10,302 bases of DNA from an uncultured Opitutia bacterium (lineage in GTDB: Bacteria; Verrucomicrobiota; Verrucomicrobiia; Opitutales; UBA953). Shown here in pieces: positions 1-6,803 of this stretch; positions within the stretch are counted from its first letter, which is position 1; every line of letters begins with the position of its first letter. The notes below the pieces were generated by a model. It saw only the letters and a list, made by a program, of their open reading frames with translations, did not search any database and was not told where the DNA came from. Both the position numbers and the translations under genes were made by a program. The stretch covers positions 1-10,302 of the forward strand of contig CALNBE010000023.1 in the NCBI GenBank assembly GCA_937874455.1. The letters run 5' to 3'.

Positions 1-18
1 GATTGACTTGGGTCAATC
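1..18. repeat. Perfect 7-bp inverted repeat at window edge
   Basis: GATTGAC, a four-base TTGG spacer, then GTCAATC form a perfect 7-bp hairpin. It lies about 145 bp beyond the stop of the minus-strand ApbE gene. A terminator for that gene would need a run of A on the plus strand just to the left, which is outside the window, so its role cannot be decided. The rest of 19-162 shows no gene or clear terminator. Confidence 0.4.
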
Positions 19-162
19 GGCGGCCCCTAGGAAGTCGCCAGCGCTGTATTATTGCGAGCGGGAAGTGCTGATTTTTATCTATCGGTTAAAATCCCTATCA
101 CTGCTATTTCAAATGAGTTATTGCATTTTGCTCTCACCTGAAATCCCCCTCTCCGCCTAGTC

Positions 163-1098
163 CTACACCTGCTCCCAAAAGCGCACATCCCCATCGCCGA
201 CGATCTCCAAGCCGGAACCGGGATCCTTTTCCAGTAGGGCCACATGCCCATGGTTTTCCGCACAATATTCTTCCGTTTCCTCCCGGGAAAAAACGAAGAA
301 CGCGGTTGAAAGCGCATCGGCGTCCGCCGCCGAACTGGCGAGGGATCGAACCAAATCCAGCCGGGTCACCACCATTCCTGTGCGCGGATCAACCAGATGG
401 GTGGGCTGCATTTCGGTGCCAGAACTGCTCAGCGCCTGCCTTACCAACGCAATCGGAGGAAATGCTCCTTTTTCTCCGCCAAACCCAATTTTCCAGCCGG
501 GTCGCCCCGTCGGCGCGTCCAGCGCCAGAATGGTGCTGCCTCCTGCACTCAACAGTGCGCGGGAGACATCCCAATCCTCCTCCAAAAACTTTCCCATCAT
601 ATCCAAAGCGAACCCCTTGCCGATCGCGCCCAAGTCGAGCTTGCTCCCCGGCGTCACGCAAAGCGCAGCATGTCTGTCAGGATCAAGGGAAATTTTCCCC
701 TGACAATGCTCCTGCCAGGCGGCTTCCCAATCAGGATTTCCCTCCACATCGGCCAATGGCACCGGTTGCGCTTTCCAAAAATCGATCAACCGGCCCGCCG
801 CCGGATCAAACGCCCGGCCAGTGCGCTGCGCCATGTCTGCCGCCACCGCCAGACAATCCCAGGCGTCGCAATCCAGCACGTATTCCTCGCCCGCCGCCAA
901 CGCGTTGACCCTGGCAATGTCGCTGGAGGGAACAAAACGGCTTAACCGTTGCTCCAACCGGTCGAGAAGTTTAAAAGCCTCCTGCGCCACACTTTCCGCA
1001 TAGTCAGGAGTCTTTTCATCGATAATGAGCGTGAAATAAGTGTGCATGGCCTCATGGTGAAAGCGATGCAGCTGGCCAGCTGGTTGGGCGTCATTCAT
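163..1098 (-). CDS. apbE: ApbE-family FAD:protein FMN transferase, cytoplasmic-looking form
   Basis: The 311-residue product belongs to the ApbE family, which transfers FMN from FAD onto a Ser/Thr of a target protein in a Mg-dependent reaction. Visible family blocks are LSRFVPSSDIARVN (residues 52-65), DLGAIGKG (155-162), the glycine turn SAGGS (184-188), SSGTE then THLVDPRTG (225-241), and a C-terminal DxxxT metal-site pattern (D261, T265). I chose the ATG at 1098 because the frame extended to 1245 adds 49 cysteine-rich residues lying entirely inside the upstream gene, and the family fold begins at about residue 18. This start overlaps the upstream stop in ATGAATGA, which suggests translational coupling. 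Many Gram-negative ApbE proteins are exported lipoproteins, but no signal peptide or lipobox is present here, so a cytoplasmic site is inferred. No typical target (Nqr/Rnf subunit or FMN-binding domain) is encoded in the window. Confidence 0.9.
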   Translation of the reverse strand: MNDAQPAGQLHRFHHEAMHTYFTLIIDEKTPDYAESVAQEAFKLLDRLEQRLSRFVPSSDIARVNALAAGEEYVLDCDAWDCLAVAADMAQRTGRAFDPAAGRLIDFWKAQPVPLADVEGNPDWEAAWQEHCQGKISLDPDRHAALCVTPGSKLDLGAIGKGFALDMMGKFLEEDWDVSRALLSAGGSTILALDAPTGRPGWKIGFGGEKGAFPPIALVRQALSSSGTEMQPTHLVDPRTGMVVTRLDLVRSLASSAADADALSTAFFVFSREETEEYCAENHGHVALLEKDPGSGLEIVGDGDVRFWEQV

Positions 1099-2668
1099 TG
1101 GGTTTTCCCGATCGTTGGGCAATGGAACGTTGAAGCAAATCCTCCCGCACCCGCATTTGCAAAAGCACATTGGGCCGCAAGCCGACGAAATCATGCACGT
1201 AAGGCACATCAGCCTGCCCGGCCACCACCGGCTCCCAGTGTGCATCCGTGATGACCAGAGCCGCGTTTACCGGCACGGCGGGATCCGGGGTTAGCGGAGG
1301 GAAAAACTCGCTGCGCCAGGCGCGAAAATACCACGGCAAGGGCCAGTATTCCTCCGCGAAAACCTGTATCTTAAATGACTCCGGATCCGCCACCGCAGCA
1401 AGACGGCCGGCCAGCTCCCGCACCCGCTCCATCTCTCCGGTCGCATGCACATAGGCCATGGGGTTGCGCTCGTCGGTGGCGAAACGGTGGGCAAAGAAAC
1501 GCGCCGACCGGCCGAGATAAAAAACCCCGACCAAGCACAATCCCGCGCCGACCCAGGCGGGAATCCGCCGCCGGGCAAAGTGCTGCCACAGGCCGGCATA
1601 GCCAAAGCCCGCCGCCAGCCAAAGCGGCGGCAGCACGCCGAGGAGCAACCAGGGAGTCTTGTAGGCGATCAACGAATACAGGACATACAAAATCCCCCCG
1701 GACAACAACGCAAACCACGCCACAGCCCTTTCCTCCGCGTCACGAATGGTCCGCCCCCACAATTGCGGGAGCAGCAGCAGGCAACCGAGGCCGGTGAGCA
1801 GTTCCCGCAAACCAAATTTGCTGCCAAAGAGCACCTGAAAATACCATCCGAAAGACTTGTCATGCGGACCGCCCGAAGTTTTCCCCCAGTAGCCCGCATA
1901 GGCGGTCACTGCGTCAATCACCCCGCGGGGATGGCTGCCGAAGGAGGAATAAAACAGCCCGGTGACCACGAGGAGCGCCACCGCCAAGCCCAGCCAGGGC
2001 GTCTGCCGTCGCCAGAAAAACCCTTCGCCGCCAGAAAAATTTCCTTTGCTCCGCCACGCCACCAGCAATCCGGCCGTCCCGGTCGCTGCCGCCATCAGCA
2101 CCCACGTTTCCTTCAGCGCCACCGCCAGCCCCAGCAAGGCCCCCGCCGCCACCGCCAGCCCCCAGCGCCGCCGGGGAGAATCATCCGGATGCCGCCACAG
2201 GCGCCAGCACAGGGGCAGCGCGGCCCAGAAACAGCAGACAAAAAGGGTCTCCTGAATGAAGTAGCGGGCATAATAGACCGCCATCGGCGAGGCCACTGCG
2301 AGGGCGACGGTCACAAAAATCACTTTGCGCCGCACCCCGCATTTTCCCCACAGCAACGGCGTCAGCGCCAGCAGCAGCCCAAAAAATGCGGGCAGGCTGC
2401 GCAAGGATTCCTCAGTCATCCGGGCAAAGGAAGTTTCCCCCGCCAGCCGGCACACTCCCGCCGCAAGGTAATACATGGCCGGGCCGTGGTGATCCACCGG
2501 ATCGTACACGTAACCACTGCCAGTCAGCAGCTGCGCCACTTTGTAAGCCTGCACCGCCTCGTCGGTATGCATGGGTTTTTCCGCCAGCCGCTCGAAGCGC
2601 AGGAAGCCCGCCACCCCGACGAGGAGCACGAGCAACAGAACGTAAACGATCGGCAGATGACGGCGCAC
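1091..2668 (-). CDS. Polytopic GT-C membrane protein of the TIGR03663/Agl23 (GT39-like) type
   Basis: The 525-residue product is a multi-spanning membrane protein resembling the TIGR03663 family ('flippase activity-associated protein Agl23'), related to GT39 dolichyl-phosphate mannosyltransferases. An N-terminal membrane segment (about residues 6-23) is followed by the acidic loop motif MHTDEAVQAYK (D36, E37), placed as in GT-C enzymes, and then GYVYDPVDHHGPAMYY (53-68), typical of the family. Further hydrophobic segments run to about residue 385, with a mostly soluble C-terminal part after that. The start is GTG at 2668: an in-frame TAG lies two codons upstream, and the next ATG would delete the first membrane helix. 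There is no Shine-Dalgarno sequence. The stop overlaps the apbE start by 8 bp, and the two genes follow a terminator, so they probably form one transcript. Lipid-linked sugar transfer at the membrane is inferred from the family; the substrate is unknown. Confidence 0.8.
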   Translation of the reverse strand: MRRHLPIVYVLLLVLLVGVAGFLRFERLAEKPMHTDEAVQAYKVAQLLTGSGYVYDPVDHHGPAMYYLAAGVCRLAGETSFARMTEESLRSLPAFFGLLLALTPLLWGKCGVRRKVIFVTVALAVASPMAVYYARYFIQETLFVCCFWAALPLCWRLWRHPDDSPRRRWGLAVAAGALLGLAVALKETWVLMAAATGTAGLLVAWRSKGNFSGGEGFFWRRQTPWLGLAVALLVVTGLFYSSFGSHPRGVIDAVTAYAGYWGKTSGGPHDKSFGWYFQVLFGSKFGLRELLTGLGCLLLLPQLWGRTIRDAEERAVAWFALLSGGILYVLYSLIAYKTPWLLLGVLPPLWLAAGFGYAGLWQHFARRRIPAWVGAGLCLVGVFYLGRSARFFAHRFATDERNPMAYVHATGEMERVRELAGRLAAVADPESFKIQVFAEEYWPLPWYFRAWRSEFFPPLTPDPAVPVNAALVITDAHWEPVVAGQADVPYVHDFVGLRPNVLLQMRVREDLLQRSIAQRSGKPNE

Positions 2669-2721
2669 GGGCTAATAGAACAAGCAGTGGGCGAAAGTGT
2701 GCCAGACAAATCCGCCCCGCC

Positions 2722-2763
2722 GGAAAAACAGAAGGCCCGGAGCGCGCAAGGGCGTTCCGGGCC
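2722..2763 (-). terminator. Intrinsic terminator after the GH97 gene (minus strand)
   Basis: On the minus strand GGCCCGGA pairs perfectly with TCCGGGCC (plus 2756-2763 with 2734-2741). Three further pairs lie inside a single A/C mismatch, and the stem is followed by TTCTGTTTTT. It starts 28 bp past the GH97 stop and lies upstream of the GT39-like gene, so the glycosidase is probably transcribed separately from the gene pair that follows. Confidence 0.8.
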
Positions 2764-2790
2764 GCAGAGAAAAGAGCCGCTGCTTTTTTC

Positions 2791-4743
2791 TTAACGCGCT
2801 GGGACAAACCGCGCCACGAAGCCTCCCACCTTGCGCATCTCCACGGTCAGGGTGTCGTTGGCCATCACCGTCCGCTCGGAAACTTTCCAATCATCGGGCT
2901 TCTCCATGCTGTCCTCAATGAGAATGGCCTTGTAGGTCACGCCGCGCTGGAGGAAGTCGAGCTTGATCGTTTCCTTGCGCGGCTCCTTCCCGTTAATCAC
3001 GCCAACATACCAGGTCTTGCCGCTGCGGCGGGCGAACGGTGCCAGGACGCCAATCTCCGCGTCGGGCAGCACCACGGTTTCGTCCCACACTGCGGGGAAG
3101 GTTTTGAGCACTTCCCGCTGGAGGGAACCGGCTGGCGCGGCGGCCCGGATGTCATGCGGATTGCTCACCACGTGCTGCACGGAGGAAGTGTAAACGATCA
3201 GCTGGGCCAGATGGAGCGGCCAACTTGGGTTGCCGTAACGGGCTTGATCATGGCCAAAGTAACCGGGCGTATAGTCGCCGTGCCCCGCGACGAGCCGGGT
3301 GAAGGGCAGCGCAGTCGAATGCACAGGGCCCACTTGATTTTGCTCCAGGCCAAAAATGCCTTCGCGCGACATTTCGTTCGGCCAGGTAAAAGGTTCACCG
3401 CTGGGGGGATTCGCGCCGTGATAGTTGATCATCAGCTTGTTTTCCGCGCCGATGCGCAGCCCGGCGTCATAAAAGCGGAGGCGGTCCTGCGAATCGCGGT
3501 CCATGAAGTCGATCTTCAGGCCGACCACGCCGATGGAGGCGGCCTTTTGGAAAAACTCGCGCATCCGCTTGTAGTCCCCCTCGGGGTTGTTAAAGCCGCC
3601 GCGCTCCCAATGGCGCCAAATCCAGATCTTCACACCCTTCTTTTTCCCGTACTTTACCACGTCCTCCAGCATGTCCCAGTAGGATTTCCCCTCGGGGGCC
3701 TTCCAGTGCTCGTAGCCTTCGTCCACCAGGTGGTATTCAAAGCCAAATTCCGAGGCCATGTCGATGAAGTCGAGCTGGTCCTGATAGTGCGCGCCGCGGG
3801 TGGCCCACCAAGTCCAGGCGGAACGGCCGGGTCTAATCCAGTCCGTGCGCAGACCCTTGGGGAAAAGCTTCTTGTCAGGTTCCGGCACCACTGCGCCAAC
3901 AATGTCGCTGTTCACCAAGGTATTCAAATCCTTGGCGGCGATGATGACGCGCCACGGGGTTTTGTCGGATTTTTTCCCGATATCAAATCCGCCGCGATTA
4001 TGGAAATACAGGACGTCGATCTGGGTTTCGCTGACAAACGCGTATTTGATCCCGCACCAGTCAAGGTTGAAGTTTCCCGCCTCCTGCAGCAAGAGATAGG
4101 TTTTGTCCGGCAAAATGGCCGTGATCGGCCCTTCGCGGAGAAAAGAACGGTAGGGATTGTTTCCCCAGTCGCCGGTCCAGCGGCTGAGTTCCTCCGCAGC
4201 GGGCACCTTGAAGTCGCTCATCTTGTTTGCCCGGAAAGTGCCCTCCGAACTCCACAAGGCCGAGGGGCTTTCCTGGTTCCAGATGATCGCGTCCTTCGGC
4301 ATACCATAACCGGTGGATTCGCTGTTTACCCTGGATTTTTCCTTTGCGGAAAACTCATAGCGAAAAGCCACGCCGTCGTCGAACACCCGCACCCGGAGCG
4401 TTTGGCCGCCGCTCAAACCCTGAACTTGGTATTCCATAAAGCTGACTTTGGCCTGACTTTTCACGCCGTTGACCGGGAATATCCGGGTCTGTGGCCGACG
4501 CGAAGACACCACCGTCAGATCCTTCACATCCTTCCCGCTGTCCACCCCGTCAATTGTCAGCCCCAGGGGCGCCCAGTGCAGCAGCGTGGACGACTGCCGG
4601 GCCAGCGCGTAGCCAGCCCTCCCGTCCTTGAGCGAGACCTCCATGGTCAGCGCGCCGTCGGGGCTTTTTAATTGAACTTGCTCCGCTGCCGTCAGCATGG
4701 GGATGGCCAACAGCGCCGCCAAAACGAGTGAAGGAAAACGCAT
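2791..4743 (-). CDS. Secreted glycoside hydrolase family 97 (alpha-glucosidase/alpha-galactosidase type)
   Basis: The 650-residue product matches the GH97 layout: a signal peptide (MRFPSLVLAALLAIPMLTAA, cut near residue 20), an N-terminal beta-sandwich domain (about 22-280), a TIM-barrel catalytic domain (about 300-560) and a small C-terminal beta domain (about 565-650). GH97 enzymes release alpha-linked glucose or galactose from oligosaccharides, usually in the periplasm. The barrel carries GLKIDFMDRDSQD with D412 in the KIDF strand, and REGIFGLE with E461 and E467. The D412-E467 distance of 55 residues equals that recalled for nucleophile D415 and acid/base E470 of the retaining alpha-galactosidase BT1871. 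I therefore infer the retaining subgroup rather than the inverting SusB type. The ATG at 4743 gives a complete signal peptide but has no Shine-Dalgarno sequence. No SusC/SusD or regulator gene is adjacent, so this is not a classical polysaccharide-utilisation cluster within the window. Confidence 0.9.
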   Translation of the reverse strand: MRFPSLVLAALLAIPMLTAAEQVQLKSPDGALTMEVSLKDGRAGYALARQSSTLLHWAPLGLTIDGVDSGKDVKDLTVVSSRRPQTRIFPVNGVKSQAKVSFMEYQVQGLSGGQTLRVRVFDDGVAFRYEFSAKEKSRVNSESTGYGMPKDAIIWNQESPSALWSSEGTFRANKMSDFKVPAAEELSRWTGDWGNNPYRSFLREGPITAILPDKTYLLLQEAGNFNLDWCGIKYAFVSETQIDVLYFHNRGGFDIGKKSDKTPWRVIIAAKDLNTLVNSDIVGAVVPEPDKKLFPKGLRTDWIRPGRSAWTWWATRGAHYQDQLDFIDMASEFGFEYHLVDEGYEHWKAPEGKSYWDMLEDVVKYGKKKGVKIWIWRHWERGGFNNPEGDYKRMREFFQKAASIGVVGLKIDFMDRDSQDRLRFYDAGLRIGAENKLMINYHGANPPSGEPFTWPNEMSREGIFGLEQNQVGPVHSTALPFTRLVAGHGDYTPGYFGHDQARYGNPSWPLHLAQLIVYTSSVQHVVSNPHDIRAAAPAGSLQREVLKTFPAVWDETVVLPDAEIGVLAPFARRSGKTWYVGVINGKEPRKETIKLDFLQRGVTYKAILIEDSMEKPDDWKVSERTVMANDTLTVEMRKVGGFVARFVPAR

Positions 4744-5109
4744 AGGTATTTAAAGAACCACAATCCCGTCCAAAGTTCCATCCATAACAGGCTTATCTCA
4801 TATCCATTTGGCACAATCGATTCTTAATCGTTAAATTGCCCCAGCTGTCACAATAAGGGCGGCCCCTCCGCAGAAGCAAATTCGGCATCCCAACGAATCG
4901 TCTTCCCAAGAATACACCGCCAGCCCGACCGGCCTTCCCCAACCATTTCCCCGCCCAAAACACAAATTTCCTCCGCGCCATCGCCCCCCTTTCAGCAACC
5001 CAACCGCCCGACAAAGCATGCCCCAAAGCCATCTTGCCGAAGGCGGTGATCGCAAAAAATCCTTTGACCATTCTCCAAAAAATCCCATCCGAGGCCAAAA
5101 CTCATCTTT
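4744..5109. other. Divergent intergenic region between the GH97 gene and fabG
   Basis: This 366-bp stretch carries the upstream signals of both flanking genes. Its left part (4744-4850) is AT-rich and holds the only reasonable promoter-like match. Its right part (4850-5109) is rich in C and poor in G on the plus strand, with no convincing gene, hairpin or RNA fold that I can recognise. A 101-codon minus-strand frame covers it, but it shows no domain-like sequence and overlaps the start region of fabG, so it is not annotated. Confidence 0.5.
4808..4836 (+). promoter_or_regulatory. Possible sigma70-type promoter for fabG-acpP
   Basis: TTGGCA (5 of 6 to the -35 consensus), a 17-base spacer and TTAAAT (4 of 6 to the -10 consensus) lie on the plus strand in the AT-rich part of the divergent region. 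If used, the fabG leader would be about 265 nt, which is long. No better pair was seen closer to fabG. This is a consensus match only. Confidence 0.3.
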
Positions 5110-5856
5110 ATGAAACTCACCCACCAACCCCGCGTCGCGCTGGTCACCGGTGCCGGTCGCGGCATCGGCAAAGCCATTGCCGAGGCCCTCGCCGCCGACG
5201 GGCACACCGTCCTCTGCGTTTCCAAAAACCCTTCCTCCTGCGGAGGCGTCGCTGACGCCATCACCGCCGCCGGCGGCAAGGCCAAAGCCTACCCGGTCGA
5301 TGTCGCCGATCCCGCCGCCGTCGCCCAAGCCTGCGAGGCCATCCTCAAGGAATTCGAAACCGTTGACATCCTCGTCAACAACGCCGGCATCACCAAGGAC
5401 GGCCTGCTGATCCGCATGAGCGACGAGGACTGGGGCGACGTCATTTCCACCAACCTCTCCAGCGCCTTCTATTGGGTTAAAGGGCTCGTCCGCCCAATGA
5501 CGCGCAAACGCTGGGGCCGCATCGTCAACATCGGCTCCGTCGTCGGCCGCATCGGCAATCCCGGTCAGGCCAACTATGCCGCCGCCAAAGCCGGCATGCA
5601 CGGCCTCACCATGTCGCTGGCCCGCGAATTCGCCTCCCGCAACATCACCGCCAACACCGTCGCCCCCGGCTTCATCACCACCGACATGACGGACAAGCTC
5701 ACCGACGAGCAAAAAGATGTAATCAAGAAAACTGTTCCACTGCAACGCTTTGGAACCACAAACGACATCGCCGCCCTCGTCGATTTCCTCGTCTCCGAAA
5801 ACGCTGGCTACATTACCGGCCAAGTTTTTTCAGTTGACGGCGGCATGGCGATGTGA
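5110..5856 (+). CDS. fabG: 3-oxoacyl-[acyl-carrier-protein] reductase
   Basis: The 248-residue short-chain dehydrogenase reduces beta-ketoacyl-ACP to 3-hydroxyacyl-ACP with NADPH in type II fatty-acid elongation in the cytoplasm. It shows the nucleotide-binding loop TGAGRGIG (13-20), the NNAG motif (90-93), catalytic N115, S143, Y156 and K160 in the Ser...YAAAK arrangement, the VAPGFITTDM segment (184-193), and the typical end GQVFSVDGGMAM. The length is normal for FabG. The ATG at 5110 begins six residues before the first beta strand, as expected; there is no Shine-Dalgarno sequence at the usual distance (a GAGG lies about 15 nt away). It is followed after 64 bp by acpP, the usual fabG-acpP order, and probably shares its transcript. 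The assignment to FabG rather than another SDR rests on this neighbour and on strong overall likeness. Confidence 0.95.
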   Translation: MKLTHQPRVALVTGAGRGIGKAIAEALAADGHTVLCVSKNPSSCGGVADAITAAGGKAKAYPVDVADPAAVAQACEAILKEFETVDILVNNAGITKDGLLIRMSDEDWGDVISTNLSSAFYWVKGLVRPMTRKRWGRIVNIGSVVGRIGNPGQANYAAAKAGMHGLTMSLAREFASRNITANTVAPGFITTDMTDKLTDEQKDVIKKTVPLQRFGTTNDIAALVDFLVSENAGYITGQVFSVDGGMAM

Positions 5857-5920
5857 TGCCAGTTGCCGCTACTCTTAACCACTTTGCCACGAAACTTAAC
5901 CTCCAACCCTTTCACTAATC

Positions 5921-6181
5921 ATGACCGAAAAAACACTGGAACAACGCGTCAAAGAAATCGTCGTTAATCAGCTCAACGTGAATGAAGAACAGGTGACCCC
6001 GGCCGCCTCCTTCATGAACGACCTCGGAGCCGACTCCCTCGACACCGTCGAGTTGGTGATGGCCTTCGAAGAAGAGTTCAAGGACGAGATCAAAGGCGAA
6101 ATCCCTGAGTCGGACGCTGAAAAACTTCAGACCGTCGGACAAGTCATCGAATACATCAAAGAAAAGTCCGGCCAGGCCTAA
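5921..6181 (+). CDS. acpP: Acyl carrier protein
   Basis: The 86-residue acidic protein carries growing acyl chains as thioesters on a 4'-phosphopantetheine arm. The attachment site is S39 in GADSLDTVELVMAFEEEF, the canonical ACP helix-II signature, followed by the family segment IPESDAEKLQTVGQVIEYI (82% of the protein aligns with the usual four-helix fold by eye). It is a few residues longer than the common 77-80, mainly from a short N-terminal addition and KGE in the loop before IPESDAEK. The ATG at 5921 is preceded by a C/T/A-rich leader without a Shine-Dalgarno sequence. A strong terminator begins 26 bp after the stop. The fabF gene, which often follows acpP, is therefore not in this transcript; the next gene is groES. 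Confidence 0.97.
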   Translation: MTEKTLEQRVKEIVVNQLNVNEEQVTPAASFMNDLGADSLDTVELVMAFEEEFKDEIKGEIPESDAEKLQTVGQVIEYIKEKSGQA

Positions 6182-6207
6182 TCCTGCTGCTGCCTTTTCT
6201 GATTAAG

Positions 6208-6240
6208 AAAAACCTGCCACCCGGCAGGTTTTTCGTTTTT
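6208..6240 (+). terminator. Intrinsic terminator after acpP
   Basis: AAAAACCTGCC, the loop ACCC and GGCAGGTTTTT form a perfect 11-bp stem (6208-6218 with 6223-6233), followed by CGTTTTT. It begins 26 bp beyond the acpP stop. Because the A-run pairs with the T-run it could also act on the opposite strand, but no minus-strand gene is near. Confidence 0.9.
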
Positions 6241-6390
6241 CCTTCCCTCGCGGGTGTGTCTCACTGAGGCGCAGCCTGTGACAAGCTGGCACTGATTTCC
6301 TTCGCATCCACCGCATTCCGGCGAACAGGCCGCTAGGGACGAAATTCACTTCTAATTTTAAATAAGATACTTACAGGTCAAATATTCTCC

Positions 6391-6408
6391 TTGGCATCCC
6401 TTCTGCAT
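6391..6408 (+). promoter_or_regulatory. Candidate sigma54-like promoter before groES
   Basis: TTGGCATCCCTTCTGCAT contains GG and GC elements exactly 10 bases apart, as in -24/-12 promoters (consensus TTGGCACRNNNNTTGCW), with two mismatches. Transcription would start near 6418, about 19 nt before groES. No CIRCE inverted repeat (TTAGCACTC-N9-GAGTGCTAA) and no good sigma32-type match was found in 6241-6436. The same bases could equally be a chance match beside an unrecognised housekeeping promoter. The AT-rich segment 6350-6385 just upstream may also take part. Confidence 0.25.
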
Positions 6409-6436
6409 AGAAACAACCTCGTTTTTAACTTATACC

Positions 6437-6760
6437 ATGGCAAAAGAAAAATCCTCCTCCAAATCCAGCACCGTCCGCGTGCAGCCTCTCGGTGATCGCG
6501 TGCTCCTGCAACGCGCCGAAGTCGCCGAAGAAATCAAGGGCGGCATCATCATCCCCGACTCCGCCAAGGAAAAGCCGCAGGAAGCCACCGTCGTGGCCTT
6601 GGGCACTGGCAAAACCGACAAGGATGGCAAAACCGCCGCCTTCGACGTCAAGGTCGGAGACCGCGTGCTCATCGGCAAATACGCCGGCACCGAAGTCAAG
6701 GTGGACGACGCCGAATACATCCTCCTGCGTGAGGACGAAATCCTCGCCGTCATCGGTTAA
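6437..6760 (+). CDS. groES: Co-chaperonin GroES
   Basis: The 107-residue 10-kDa chaperonin caps the GroEL ring as a heptamer. Visible family parts are VQPLGDRVLLQ (15-25), the mobile loop with the hydrophobic GGIIIP (35-40) that docks to GroEL, DSAKEKPQEATVVALG (41-56), and the C-terminal VKVGDRVLIGKYAGTEVK and EYILLREDEILAVI. It is about ten residues longer than E. coli GroES because of a Ser/Lys-rich N-terminal tail (MAKEKSSSKSS) before the first beta strand. The only ATG that fits is at 6437, and no Shine-Dalgarno sequence precedes it; the leader is CTCGTTTTTAACTTATACC. groEL follows after 43 bp, and the two genes are surely co-transcribed. Confidence 0.97.
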   Translation: MAKEKSSSKSSTVRVQPLGDRVLLQRAEVAEEIKGGIIIPDSAKEKPQEATVVALGTGKTDKDGKTAAFDVKVGDRVLIGKYAGTEVKVDDAEYILLREDEILAVIG

Positions 6761-6803
6761 CCCATTCCAAACAAAAATTTAACAATCAACTCTCAACACA
6801 ACC

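Noticed and set aside
1445..2794. 449-codon plus-strand frame opposite the GT39-like gene
   Set aside because: The composition is rich in Gln, Pro, Arg and His without a recognisable fold. The opposite strand has a conserved membrane protein and fits the operon.
2386..4671. 761-codon open frame on the plus strand opposite the GH97 gene
   Set aside because: It is antisense to a gene with clear GH97 residues and a signal peptide. Its product shows no domain, and the frame is open because of the GC-rich codon pattern of the real gene.
4808..4824. TTGGCAC as a sigma54 -24 element before fabG
   Set aside because: The required GC 10 bases downstream of GG is TC here. A sigma70 reading of the same bases is better. 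A TGGCAC at 2698-2703 (minus strand) before the GT39-like gene likewise has the wrong spacing.
4793..5098. 101-codon minus-strand frame in the divergent region
   Set aside because: No recognisable domain or likely leader; it would occupy the promoter region of fabG. Left out, though a lineage-specific small protein is not excluded.
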